A DNA stretch of 64,000 nucleotides from the NCBI GenBank assembly GCA_013140975.1, contig JABFRV010000013.1, positions 1 to 64,000 of the forward strand, read 5' to 3'. Made by a program: the position numbers and the translations under genes. Below, piece by piece: positions 11,503-22,220 of the stretch (within the stretch, counting starts at the first letter, position 1; each line of letters opens with the position of its first letter). The notes under the pieces are model-generated. The model saw only the letters and a program-made list of their open reading frames with translations, ran no database searches and was not told the DNA's origin. Origin of the DNA: Saprospiraceae bacterium (lineage in GTDB: Bacteria; Bacteroidota; Bacteroidia; Chitinophagales; Saprospiraceae).

Positions 11503-12185
11503 GAATTCTATATATAGAGGACGAGATATCACTGGCACGCATAGTAAAAGAATCACTACAAAGCAGAGGATTTGAAGTTACACATATGCCGGATGGGGCT
11601 TTTTTACTTGATAAAATGAAAGATTTTCAACCGGACATCTGCTTATTCGATGTGATGCTTCCTAACAAAGATGGATTTACGCTTGCTAAAGAAATCCGGG
11701 AAATGTATCCGGAACTTCCCATCGTTTTCACTACAGCCAAAGTTCAAACCAAAGATGTACTGGAAGGATTTGAGGCAGGAGCAAATGATTATCTTAAAAA
11801 ACCCTTTAGCCTTGAAGAACTGATTGTAAGATTAAATAACTTATACAAGCTCACTCAAACCAAAAGAAATAAATCAACCGTTGAAGAGAACTATTTGCTC
11901 ATAGGTGAATATTATTTTTATCCGGAAAAACTTGAATTGACTCATCCCAACGAAACAAAAAGAATTTCATACAGAGAATGTCAGCTCATTCAATTGTTAT
12001 GCCAAAATAAAAACGAACTCACTTCCAGAAAGCATATACTTGATACATTATGGGGAGACGATAGTTTCTTTAACTCCCGCAATCTCGATGTTTACATTAC
12101 AAAGCTTAGACATTATTTCAGGCATGACGAAAAAGTTCAAATTCTAACTTTAAAATCTGTGGGATACAGACTGATTGACAGGTAG
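11499..12185 (+). CDS. OmpR-type response regulator
   Basis: Receiver (YIEDE, FDVMLPNKDGF, TAK, KKPF) plus winged helix (LWGDDSFFNSRNLDVYITKLR...GYRL). Overlaps the kinase stop by 4 nt. Confidence 0.93.
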   Translation: MRILYIEDEISLARIVKESLQSRGFEVTHMPDGAFLLDKMKDFQPDICLFDVMLPNKDGFTLAKEIREMYPELPIVFTTAKVQTKDVLEGFEAGANDYLKKPFSLEELIVRLNNLYKLTQTKRNKSTVEENYLLIGEYYFYPEKLELTHPNETKRISYRECQLIQLLCQNKNELTSRKHILDTLWGDDSFFNSRNLDVYITKLRHYFRHDEKVQILTLKSVGYRLIDR

Positions 12186-12334
12186 TGGCTTATAATAATA
12201 AAATTTCTTAAAATAAGCTTAAGAAATTACTTAAGTAAGATCCGTTCTAAAAATAATATCCTTTCTTTTAAACGAAACTCAATTCTCACAGTCTTAATTC
12301 AGTAAACCCATTAAAATCACTGAAATTATTATTT

Positions 12335-13156
12335 ATGAAAATTTCATACAATCTAATAGTAATCGCTTTATTCAGCTTTTTATTCTTACAATCATGTCGA
12401 AAAGATGACTTCCAAAATAATCAGTCACTTACAACGACTTCCATAGACATAGCAACTCAGCAGACCTTACTGGAATCCAATGAAACAGAAATCAATGAAC
12501 AGATTGAATCGGGCCTTGCAGGGATTACGACAAGATCCTACCCTATCCGAAGCTGGGCAAGCAAGCCAGGAACTTATCCCAATACATTAACCATTGACTA
12601 TGGACCGAATGGTGTAGTTGGACCATTTGGACATATACGAAGCGGAAAAATAATTGTACAAATGTCCGCTCCATTAAAAGTTTTTGGCGCAGTAAGAGTT
12701 GTGAATCATGTCAATTTCTATATAGATGATATAAAAATTGAAGGCAATGTTGTATTAACGAATTATGGTGTTAATTCTCAAAATCAAAATGTCTTTAAAA
12801 GAGACGTAAACGACAGAAGACTTATATTTCCTAACGATAAGATCATTCAGTGGGATGGAAATCAAACTCTAACACAGATAGAAGGCAGCCAAACACAAAC
12901 AATTATAGACGATGTATGGGCGAGCACAGGAAGTTCCTTTGGAATCAACAGAGCCGATAATGACTTTGAAGTAAATACAATAGAACCTTTAATTTATGTA
13001 GTCGGTTGTCCCTGGATTGTAGAAGGTGTCCTTGAAATTAACAGCAACAATTCAACCCTTAGTATAGATTATGGAAATGGAGATTGCAACAGCCTTGCAT
13101 TACTTACGCTTTCTGATGGAGATAAAAAAGAAATCAATCTTATCCGTTGGTGGTAA
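12335..13156 (+). CDS. Hypothetical lipoprotein
   Basis: LFSFLFLQSCRKDD lipobox-like N-terminus. Confidence 0.7.
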   Translation: MKISYNLIVIALFSFLFLQSCRKDDFQNNQSLTTTSIDIATQQTLLESNETEINEQIESGLAGITTRSYPIRSWASKPGTYPNTLTIDYGPNGVVGPFGHIRSGKIIVQMSAPLKVFGAVRVVNHVNFYIDDIKIEGNVVLTNYGVNSQNQNVFKRDVNDRRLIFPNDKIIQWDGNQTLTQIEGSQTQTIIDDVWASTGSSFGINRADNDFEVNTIEPLIYVVGCPWIVEGVLEINSNNSTLSIDYGNGDCNSLALLTLSDGDKKEINLIRWW

Positions 13157-13214
13157 AATATACTTGTTTTGATTTCCGAAACTTTTAGAATAGCTCTATT
13201 AAAGTTTCGAATAT

Positions 13215-13250
13215 AAAAATTCTCAAGTCTCTAAAAACTTGAGAATTTTT
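13215..13250 (+). terminator. Intrinsic terminator after 12335..13156
   Basis: TTCTCAAGT-loop-ACTTGAGAA followed by TTTTT. Confidence 0.8.
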
Positions 13251-13662
13251 GCTTTCTGAAAATTATTTTTATATAACCAATGTATCTATCATTTGTTCCT
13301 TAACACTATAACTACAGGATCAAGCCCCTTACACCTCAACTTCCATAAAGAAATTTCCATATTTCAAGTTAATTTCAGATTTGCAATTGGTTCCCAATTC
13401 AAAAGTCAGTTAAAAATCCAGACTTACATTACTAAAACATGATAAAAAACATCATTCATGATGATGAAGGTCATGAATTCTAATTTTTTGCCTCTTAAAT
13501 TGCAAGCTGATTCTAAGTGAATAATAAATAGACGTGTGCATAAACTTATGAATACGATGTTCAATTCTTAAATAATAAACTGCGATTAATTTCTACAAAT
13601 AAATTAAGATTCAACAGTCGTCTAAAAGATTAAAACAATTACAAAATAAAACAGAATAAATA

Positions 13663-14073
13663 ATGATTATTATCATTCAAAAAGACAAAAAAATAAGTGA
13701 CATTCAAAAGGAATTCCATAAAAGATTCCCGCACTTGAAAATTGAATTTTACAAAAGCCCACATTCAGAATTTGAAGGCTCGGCAGTTGACAATATCCTG
13801 GATACAGAGTTGACTATCGAACAGGCACAGAAAAGAAATGCATCCGGAACCATTAAAATCGAGGGCCTCATGACTGTTGCAGAGCTTGAACAAGCGTTTG
13901 CTGAAACATTTGGATTGTGTGTTCAGGTATTTCGTCAATCCGGTCAGATTTGGCTACAAACTACCGCATCAGACAGCTGGACTCTTGCTGAACAAAATCA
14001 AAAAGGATTTGACCACAGAGATCCATCGCCAGAAACCATTATTGATGCCAAAGATTTACAGGATTTAGAATAA
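13663..14073 (+). CDS. Conserved hypothetical protein
   Basis: 136-aa ORF just upstream of the USP gene. Confidence 0.6.
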   Translation: MIIIIQKDKKISDIQKEFHKRFPHLKIEFYKSPHSEFEGSAVDNILDTELTIEQAQKRNASGTIKIEGLMTVAELEQAFAETFGLCVQVFRQSGQIWLQTTASDSWTLAEQNQKGFDHRDPSPETIIDAKDLQDLE

Positions 14074-14082
14074 AAATTAGAC

Positions 14083-14898
14083 ATGAAAACAATAATTACT
14101 CCAACTGATTTTTCAAATAATGCGAATAACGCATTACGATATGCAAATGCATTTGCCCAAACCATTCGAGGCAAAATAAAAATGCTCAACGTATATACTC
14201 CAACAGTAGGCAAATACAACATGATTCGCGGAATCATAGCGGAGGAAACTGCACTTGCAGTCGAAGCGGGTTATAAGCAAATGGAGAAAATAAGTAAAAA
14301 ATATGTGACTGTACCCTGCACTACAATAATGGAAACCGGAGATCCTCTGGATGAAATAAACAGCAGCGCAGTCAATAACAAAGGAGACATCATAATTTTA
14401 GGTACGCATGGAGTAACGAATGTTCAGGAAGCTGTATTTGGAAGTACCACTGCTAAAGTGATATCTCATTCTACCCTCCCCGTTCTGGCAATTCCACAAC
14501 GCTATAAGTATAAAAAAATAAATAAGATTGTTTATGCGACTGACCTAAACAATGCTGTGAATGAATTAAAGTTGCTTATACCAATTGCCAAATCCTTAAA
14601 TGCTACTATTGAAGTGCTATTTATGGATTATGGATGGAATGAACATGAAGCACAAAAGAAAGCACTGAATAAAAAAATAAAAGCATTCAGCTACAAAAAA
14701 ATAAAATACGCTGAAGTTGAGGCGACGATTGAAAAAACACTTATCGATCAGATTGAAAATTTTATCAAAAAAACAAAACCTGAAGTATTAGCCATGTTTC
14801 CTACAGAAAGAAGCTGGATTAATAAGATCTTTAACAGCAGTAAAACAGAGGACCTTATATATAAGCTAAAAATTCCGTTGCTTTCTATTAAGAAGTAA
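14083..14898 (+). CDS. Universal stress protein (tandem UspA domains)
   Basis: IITPTDFSNNANNALRYA...IILGTHG...GSTTAKVISHSTLPVLAIP; second domain follows. Confidence 0.88.
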   Translation: MKTIITPTDFSNNANNALRYANAFAQTIRGKIKMLNVYTPTVGKYNMIRGIIAEETALAVEAGYKQMEKISKKYVTVPCTTIMETGDPLDEINSSAVNNKGDIIILGTHGVTNVQEAVFGSTTAKVISHSTLPVLAIPQRYKYKKINKIVYATDLNNAVNELKLLIPIAKSLNATIEVLFMDYGWNEHEAQKKALNKKIKAFSYKKIKYAEVEATIEKTLIDQIENFIKKTKPEVLAMFPTERSWINKIFNSSKTEDLIYKLKIPLLSIKK

Positions 14899-15045
14899 GG
14901 TGTGTTAAGGATTAGAAGGGCTTGAGCTTGCCTATTGAAAATCTGATCCGATGAAGTGTCAACTACGGTTGATGCAATATCTTATTGCCGAATCATTTTT
15001 TGCAGAGCAAATTCCACAGGTATTGCAAGGATAACTTCGTCATTG

Positions 15046-15951
15046 CTACTTTTTACCTTCAATATGGTAATAAACATGATACTTATTCTCAACACTATAA
15101 AGCATGAGGTATCCTGCAATTGCATTCATTACAAGCTTTTCCGATGCAAATAAATTAATAAATTTCGCAAATGATAGTTTGCTGAAATATTTCCCAGACA
15201 ATATGTTTAAACGCTTTAAGTTAGGCACAATTTTAAATGAGATATCATTAGCCTCAACATTGCTAAAAATTGAATTAAAATCTTCCAACCATTCTTTAAT
15301 TTCAACCCCTTTAGCAACAGCCATTGATTTTTCTATATAATTCAATAGTTTATTTTCATCAGCTGATATACTTCTTTCAAATGTATTTCTAAAGCCTTCA
15401 AATGCAATAAACTTACCATCTTTCTTCAGCAAATTGTGAATACTAGATATTAGTTTCTTCTGATTGACTGAGTGACAAATAGCTTCTATTTCAAAAATTA
15501 AATCAAATTGCTCTGCTTCAAAAGTAAAATCATCAAAACTCATAAATCGCAAAGAAACATTTTTATTCAATTCGTTTCTTTTAATCGCTTGCTTTAAGTG
15601 CTCTTTGGTAATATCAATGCCAATAAATTGAATATTATCGAATTTAGAAGCCAAATACTGAATATTAAATCCTTTCCCACAACCCAATTCTAAAACTTTA
15701 ATCACTTTATTGGAAACTTCATTTAAGTATTTTTCAATTATTAAAACTTGTGCCAAATAATCTTCTTCTTTAAAAGTGTCATCCTGGCTTAAAGCCATAT
15801 GAACACTTCCTGAATTTGAGTGAAAGATCTTATATCCTATACTACTTGCACCATAGTAATTATTCGTGTATTTCTCATTTAAAACAAGAGTATCGATTTT
15901 TTCGAATGGAAAGACCACTTCTACTTGTTTTAAAATGTTTTTTAATTCCAT
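15046..15951 (-). CDS. Class I SAM-dependent methyltransferase
   Basis: VLELGCGKGFNIQYLA (motif I) and FDLIFEIEAICH. Confidence 0.85.
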   Translation of the reverse strand: MELKNILKQVEVVFPFEKIDTLVLNEKYTNNYYGASSIGYKIFHSNSGSVHMALSQDDTFKEEDYLAQVLIIEKYLNEVSNKVIKVLELGCGKGFNIQYLASKFDNIQFIGIDITKEHLKQAIKRNELNKNVSLRFMSFDDFTFEAEQFDLIFEIEAICHSVNQKKLISSIHNLLKKDGKFIAFEGFRNTFERSISADENKLLNYIEKSMAVAKGVEIKEWLEDFNSIFSNVEANDISFKIVPNLKRLNILSGKYFSKLSFAKFINLFASEKLVMNAIAGYLMLYSVENKYHVYYHIEGKK

Positions 15952-16307
15952 TGATCTATTTGAATTGAATACCGTATTCCAAGTGTATAAAAATTTAGCA
16001 AGCCACTTCTAATTAATATCAAAATAGATCTTATTCTAAAATTTATTAAATAGAACCAACAAATCCAACAGTAATTATTGTAGCCATAATTGCAAATCCA
16101 ATAACACTTCCAGCCATCCATTTTTTCCAAACATAATTATTATGCAAATTCCTGACCTGACTATTGTAAGCATAAAAGTAATAGGAATAAGCCAATTTTT
16201 CATTATGTATATATTCTAGTACTACTCCACAGTCTTTGTATTTTTGCCCTTCCTAACGGCTTGATAGCGGCATAATCACAAATTCATTGTTATGTGTTAT
16301 AATTTTA

Positions 16308-17219
16308 TCACACATAAATCAGGTACTTATTTTTCAATTCACTCTCTTCATTCAATCGATACGCCACGAGTTTGCCGGCTTTTGCAACACTGTAATCCAA
16401 ACAACAAATATTGTTCTTATACAATGAAGGCTCCCCCTTAAGCCAATAATGTCCGAAAAATACTTTTTTGTCATTATCGCGATAATAGCTTAACGTTTTT
16501 AGTTGAGACAAATCAACAGCTTGTTCAGGCAGGTTCTCAAGTGGCTCAACACTAATAGCTTTATATGTCATTAACGCCGGATCTTCCCACCATTTAATTC
16601 TTATTTCAGTTCTTTTTGCTCCATCTTTATCAAGAAAGAAAAGACCGTTAGGCATTTTTATTTCTTTGCCTTTCAGAGTTTGCTCTATTGCTTCATTTAA
16701 TTCTGTTCCTTTTTTAACTGATTGATATATAAGTTCGTCATCCAATCTATCGTTAACTAATTTTTTTCTTAAATATTCTATCGTATCATTATCCCAACAT
16801 GCGTGAACCGCTTTGAAATTTTCTGTTTCATAATAAAGAGGCAGAGCCTTAAACCATTCCAGGTAATCTTCATATTCCTTCTGACGGTTTTGAAATTGCT
16901 TTAATGTTTCATAATGTTGAATAATGTTTTTTATTAGATGTTTTCTAAGATGCCCTCCTTCTGTTTCCTGAAAATGAAAACAAAGAGCATTGTACTCGTG
17001 ATTTCCCATCAAGGCAATCGCGTTATCGCTTTCCACCATGGATCTGACAATCTGAAGTGTTTCTTTAATTTTTGGCCCCCTGTCTATATAATCACCAACA
17101 AATAAAACCTTTCTTTCAGGATGAGAATACACTCCGCTATTCTTTGAATACCCTAATTTTAAAAGTAAATCTTCTAGCTTATCTGCATGCCCGTGAATAT
17201 CACCAATAAAGTCTATCAT
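16308..17219 (-). CDS. Metallophosphoesterase
   Basis: DIHGHADKL, GDYIDRGP, GNHEYNAL motifs. Confidence 0.92.
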   Translation of the reverse strand: MIDFIGDIHGHADKLEDLLLKLGYSKNSGVYSHPERKVLFVGDYIDRGPKIKETLQIVRSMVESDNAIALMGNHEYNALCFHFQETEGGHLRKHLIKNIIQHYETLKQFQNRQKEYEDYLEWFKALPLYYETENFKAVHACWDNDTIEYLRKKLVNDRLDDELIYQSVKKGTELNEAIEQTLKGKEIKMPNGLFFLDKDGAKRTEIRIKWWEDPALMTYKAISVEPLENLPEQAVDLSQLKTLSYYRDNDKKVFFGHYWLKGEPSLYKNNICCLDYSVAKAGKLVAYRLNEESELKNKYLIYV

Positions 17220-17580
17220 ATAAAATAAAGTAAATGTTATTTATAAGCCCCATAGCTTGTCTGCATCCACCACTCTATTTATACAAAAAATTAAATTCGT
17301 TTTCTTAGAATGGAAGCTCCTTTAGGCAAGACAAATATAATAAAATTTTACAAGTTGTAATAAGCATTTTAACTCAAGAGCATTAATAGTATAAAACCGA
17401 TAATGTCGCAAGTATCAGCGTAATATAACCGGGTAATTAAAAAGTTTATTCTCATTGAAAATCGAGAACCTCAATCTATTGTACATTCGTAGTTATAAAA
17501 CATACCTCAAGTATGCAAATTTCAATGTGATATGATACTACTAAAATTTCGAATAAAGAGAAGTGATGCTAATCTATCAT

Positions 17581-19110
17581 TTAATCAACTATCAGTAATT
17601 TTTCTGTAGTTATTACCTGATTATCTTGTGTCAAAATAGCAAGATAAAGCCCGCTAGGTAATTTATCACGAGCAATAGAAACCTCCTGTCCCGAAATATT
17701 CATTATTTCTTTAACTATCTGCCCGAAAGAATTGTAAATGCTCAGTGTTGCGTCTTTGAGAAGATTGCTGGAATGCAATATAGTTTCAGTGGAAAAAGGA
17801 TTTGGGTAAAAATCTATTTCTGTCTCTTGAGCAGAATTTGTATTTATCTCTGTAGTGATCGTATTATTATATCGCACTACAGCGAAATCATTGTTCAATC
17901 CATTATTTGTTATTCCTGCCAGTACAATTTTACCATCACTCTGTATAGCAACCGAATTGGCAATATCATCACCAGCTCCTATAGAAGTAGTTAGAATACC
18001 TCCAGCGCCAAAGCTGTTATCTAATCGCCCACTTATGTCGTATCGGGCTAATGCAAAATCAGAATTGACGCTTCTAAGTCTACTATATCCACCTATCAAA
18101 ATTTTTCCATCTTTCTGTAATGCTACAGAATAATTATTTGGATAAGCACATCTGAAATCAGTAGAAACTTTACCTGCGTTTCCAAAAGTAGGATCTAAGC
18201 TTCCATTGATATTATATCTTGCCATAAGAAGATAACCGGTGAAGCTATATCCTCCTACAATAATTTTTCCATCGTGTTGAATGGCAATTGATTCGCCATA
18301 ATCATTCTCGCTATTAATTATAGATGTTGTCCTTATACCAGCCGTTCCGAAAGTATTATCCAAACTTCCATTGCTATTGTAACGCGCAACAATAAAATCG
18401 TAAGAAAAACTTGCCGAAGTATAGCTGAACCCTGCTACAACAATTTTCCCATCTGCTTGAACTGCTACTGAACGTATAATTTCACTACCAGTTCCAATCG
18501 CCGTTATTACTATTCCATCAGAGTCAAATGTATTATCAAGAGTTCCATTCGTGTTATAGCGGATTATTGCCATATCACTGTTTGCGCTATTGTCAGTAGA
18601 TCCTCCAAGGAGAATTTTTCCATCGCTCTGAATTGCCACAGAGTTTCCCAGGTCCCCTGAAGTTAATATTGGTGTAATAACAGTTCCACCATTACCAAAC
18701 GTGTTATCTAAAGTGCCATTAGAATTATAACGTGTTAAAGCAAAGTCGCGATTGGGAAAAATTCCGCAATAGCCCCCTACTACAATTTTTCCATCTCTTT
18801 GCAATACACAAGAACTTCCGGAAGCATTCGCGCACCCGAGATTTGTAACTACTATTCCAGCATTGCCAAACGTGTAATCTAATGATCCATTGATATTGTA
18901 TCGAACTAATGCTAGATTATTTCCGCTCTTTCCAGCCACTATAATTTTACCATCACTTTGAATGACAACAGTATTCCCAAAATCATTACTTGTACCAATA
19001 GATGTGGTTACAATTCCATCGATATCAAAGCTAAGGTCTAACGAACCGTCCTGAGCAAAACAATTTAATGATGCAATAGCAATTGTTATTATAAAAATTC
19101 CTTTTTTCAT
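17581..19110 (-). CDS. Delta-60 repeat (beta-propeller) protein with T9SS sorting domain
   Basis: Repeated GxDxxFGxxGxVxT...A(V/I)QxDGKI(V/L)xGG units; C-terminal FYPNPFSTETIL...GLYLAILT. Confidence 0.88.
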   Translation of the reverse strand: MKKGIFIITIAIASLNCFAQDGSLDLSFDIDGIVTTSIGTSNDFGNTVVIQSDGKIIVAGKSGNNLALVRYNINGSLDYTFGNAGIVVTNLGCANASGSSCVLQRDGKIVVGGYCGIFPNRDFALTRYNSNGTLDNTFGNGGTVITPILTSGDLGNSVAIQSDGKILLGGSTDNSANSDMAIIRYNTNGTLDNTFDSDGIVITAIGTGSEIIRSVAVQADGKIVVAGFSYTSASFSYDFIVARYNSNGSLDNTFGTAGIRTTSIINSENDYGESIAIQHDGKIIVGGYSFTGYLLMARYNINGSLDPTFGNAGKVSTDFRCAYPNNYSVALQKDGKILIGGYSRLRSVNSDFALARYDISGRLDNSFGAGGILTTSIGAGDDIANSVAIQSDGKIVLAGITNNGLNNDFAVVRYNNTITTEINTNSAQETEIDFYPNPFSTETILHSSNLLKDATLSIYNSFGQIVKEIMNISGQEVSIARDKLPSGLYLAILTQDNQVITTEKLLIVD

Positions 19111-19345
19111 TGAGTTCTAATTTTAGCTTTTCTAACTTTTTGTTTGAAGTGGCCAAGGTTTAAAAAATAACACGATAGGTTAACCGCAATGATCTGAATT
19201 ACACTAAAACATTCTTAGAAGTTGGTTATTATTCTATACAATTGTCCTAAGTAGTTATAACATATGTTTGTAATATCGAGTATCAACATGATGTTAGAAA
19301 AAAATATTGAACAGAACACGTATTGAATTTGATAAAGTAATTATT

Positions 19346-20587
19346 TTAATCTTTTATACAACGAACAGAATAGCCCAACTGCTTAAAATTTATACTTCTG
19401 AATAAAAGACTTGAATCCCAAAACATGCCTCTGTACCATGCATCCCCAGGAGGAAACTCTGTAGCACTCCACCAGTAACCACCTACAGTATTATAAATGT
19501 ATTCTCCATTAGAAAAACGATAGCCACCCGGTAGGCTGGTAAAGCCTGTTTCATTAGTCGCACCTGTATTTGGATTACTCCAATGAATAGTTCCGGCTTC
19601 TTTAAGTTTTCCGCCTGCAACATTTTCTCCACCAAGATAGTTCGTTAAGTCCGTCCATTCCTGATCGGTAGGTACGTGCCAGCCAGTGGGACACAAATGA
19701 GAAGTATTAACTGTATACCAGTTGTACAGTGCGCCATAGGTGTTCCCATAATTTACTTGGTTATTGTTGTACCAACAATAACCCGGAGAAGTTAACTTAC
19801 TCCATTCTATATCTCCTGTTACCAATGGAATAGCTTTACCATCATTATATTTGGTAGTTTTGAGATTTTCTTTTAACCAATATTGACTTCCTATTTTAAC
19901 AACATTATATAAATTATTATCAGCATCTTTAACTTTTAGAACTTCCTGTGCATATAATTGGTCAAATAAATCATCGATATAGGATTTTGTAACAGCATCC
20001 TGAGCATTTACTGGATTGGCGAGATTAGTAATATTTTGGTTACCCATATTTTTTGTTGCATAAGTTGCCAAGTCTGGTTTACCTATTAAATCGCTATAAT
20101 TACCCGATGTAGAAACGGTAGCAAGATTTGGTTTGTTAATGAGGTCATTATAATCTTTATCCCATAATGTAAATTTTGGGTCTGTTTCATTTATTTTTTC
20201 GACTGTTTTGGCATGCAAAGCATAAACCACGCTTAATAATTGGCTTGTTCCAATAATTGTATAATTAGTGCCACCGCTAATGTCGGTTTTTGTTTCTAGG
20301 AAATAAGGACCATTAGCCCAATTTATCGTATTAAAGCCTAATCCACCCCCAATCTCTAAACTTACCAATCCGTTTCCATTAGTAGTAGGTGTTTTGGTTT
20401 CAGTGTAAATTATTGTTCCTGTTGGTGACCCGTGGAGTATGTTGACTTCCATTCCTATTTGAGTATTAGAAACTAATGCATTGCTGCTATTGCGAATAAC
20501 TGCCTGATAGCTCATTTTTTCAGGTGATTGAGAAAAAATGGCTGTCGTAAATAAAGCAGCTGCGATAATCGTAAATAATTTTTTCAT
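19346..20587 (-). CDS. FISUMP (Fibrobacter succinogenes major paralogous) domain protein
   Basis: IGSQYWLKENLKTTKYNDG...GALYNWYTVN...CPTGWHVPTDQEWTDL...SVRCIKD. Confidence 0.88.
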   Translation of the reverse strand: MKKLFTIIAAALFTTAIFSQSPEKMSYQAVIRNSSNALVSNTQIGMEVNILHGSPTGTIIYTETKTPTTNGNGLVSLEIGGGLGFNTINWANGPYFLETKTDISGGTNYTIIGTSQLLSVVYALHAKTVEKINETDPKFTLWDKDYNDLINKPNLATVSTSGNYSDLIGKPDLATYATKNMGNQNITNLANPVNAQDAVTKSYIDDLFDQLYAQEVLKVKDADNNLYNVVKIGSQYWLKENLKTTKYNDGKAIPLVTGDIEWSKLTSPGYCWYNNNQVNYGNTYGALYNWYTVNTSHLCPTGWHVPTDQEWTDLTNYLGGENVAGGKLKEAGTIHWSNPNTGATNETGFTSLPGGYRFSNGEYIYNTVGGYWWSATEFPPGDAWYRGMFWDSSLLFRSINFKQLGYSVRCIKD

Positions 20588-20592
20588 TTCCT

Positions 20593-21117
20593 TTAATTTT
20601 TAATGAGTTTAAAAGTTTTTATTTCTTTACTTCCGTTTATAAGCTTTATAAAAAAGTTGCCAGGAGCAAGATTGCAAGTTGCAATGTTCGTTTGTTGGTT
20701 AATAATTTTTTGATTAATTATACATGCTCCGTTTTCGTTAAACAATTGGAAAGATAAATTAGATAAATCATACTTATCAATACTTAAAATAAGATAATTG
20801 CTTACTGGATTAGGATAAGCAGTAACGAACAGATTTACACCGTCGGTTTTCTCTATCGCTGAAACTATCGAGATTTCATAAGCTTGCTGGACGCCTAATA
20901 TGATTCCACCAGTTGACCCATTGTGGAAAGTGTAATTAAGCTGTCCGATAGAATAGCTCACAGAACCTGCTGCACTCCTAGCATTTCCACCCGCAGAGTT
21001 AACGCTTGATTGAGCTGATATAAAAGAAATAGAAAAGACAAAATAGAAAAGCATTCCTACTTCCCAAATTATTACATTCAATTTTATACTTGTAAATCCT
21101 CTAATATTTGAATACAT
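20593..21117 (-). CDS. T9SS sorting domain protein
   Basis: AYPNPVSNYLILSI...PGNFFIKLI; directly upstream (minus strand) of the FISUMP gene. Confidence 0.75.
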   Translation of the reverse strand: MYSNIRGFTSIKLNVIIWEVGMLFYFVFSISFISAQSSVNSAGGNARSAAGSVSYSIGQLNYTFHNGSTGGIILGVQQAYEISIVSAIEKTDGVNLFVTAYPNPVSNYLILSIDKYDLSNLSFQLFNENGACIINQKIINQQTNIATCNLAPGNFFIKLINGSKEIKTFKLIKN

Positions 21118-21255
21118 AGCTATGTTATTTTGAAGCTGTGAGTTTATATTTGTTTCCTGTAGCCTTCTGATTTAAAACCTTGATAATTGATACTAAAAGA
21201 TAATTCCATTAAGAAAATTTAACTTTAACATTGGGTATAATTTCTCATAAATATA

Positions 21256-21618
21256 TCACCTTGCTAAAAAACGAAGGCCTGAAAATGTGTAAATGGTGTA
21301 ATTATTGAGTATTTGATATGAATCCTTGATTATTTGAATAACTATAGTGCGACAATATTTGGAAAAAAATTGCTTCAAAGCCATCCCTAACCCCAATCCC
21401 TCACATTTTGGGGATCCCAATAAGCCCCACAAGCTAACCCCTTCATTCAGAATAATATTTGCTTTTAACCCAAATTCATAAGTACCAAATTTATACCATC
21501 CATTAGAAAGAGATGCATTATCACTCAAGTCTTCAAAACCAAGATTATATTTCTCAGATTCTTGTGCCTTACAACCAATAGAAATAATTGTTAGCATTAA
21601 TAATAGTATTCTACTCAT
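21256..21618 (-). pseudogene. Possible truncated secreted/lipoprotein gene fused to low-complexity intergenic sequence
   Basis: Plausible lipoprotein N-terminus (IISIGCKAQ...) followed by non-protein-like translation (GSPKCEGLGLGMALKQFFSKYC...). Confidence 0.35.
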
Positions 21619-21656
21619 CCTTTTATTTTAAAAACATAAAATGTTTTTGATTAATT

Positions 21657-22220
21657 TCACAAAATACTCGCTAAGTCTATGCTCGGAGGAATGCCTTGTG
21701 GAAACCTTGCAAACATTTTTAACTTTTCATAGGTAATTTTCTTGTCACTGTACGTAAAAGCTTTTTCTCCCGCCGCAGTTACTGAAATTGTAACTATTAG
21801 ATGAATTGGTATTGTAATTCCTGCGAATCCACCATGAATGTAAGGATAACCAAGAAAGCCAAAGACAGACCAAGCATAATGCTTGGGTTTTGCATACATG
21901 ACTCTGAAATGTTTTACATCACTTACAGAAAGTATTGTGCACTTTTTAGTATTTTCCGTTAATACTACAATTTTACTACTGTCAATAGCAATTAATTCAC
22001 CAACAATATTAAATCTAAATCCAGCCTTATGAATTAATTTAATATATGAACCATATTGATTAACATCAATCTTTGAAGATGTTGGTAAATATTTTGGCGA
22101 TGAGCAATTGGTAAATAATAAGATTAAAAGTCCAAATAAATAAATTTTAGTTTTCATAGTATGAAAATGCTTTAGTGTCAATTTTAGAATTCCAAAACTC
22201 TTGTTCCATGGCGGCTTCAT
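21657..22220 (-). CDS. Hypothetical lipoprotein
   Basis: LLILLFTNCSSPKYLP lipobox; true start probably the internal MKTKIYLFG. Confidence 0.55.
   Translation of the reverse strand: MKPPWNKSFGILKLTLKHFHTMKTKIYLFGLLILLFTNCSSPKYLPTSSKIDVNQYGSYIKLIHKAGFRFNIVGELIAIDSSKIVVLTENTKKCTILSVSDVKHFRVMYAKPKHYAWSVFGFLGYPYIHGGFAGITIPIHLIVTISVTAAGEKAFTYSDKKITYEKLKMFARFPQGIPPSIDLASIL

Noticed and set aside
16240-16300. CCTAACGGC...TTGTTATG as another attC-like site
   Set aside because: Only the terminal few bases pair; no long stem as in sites A-E.
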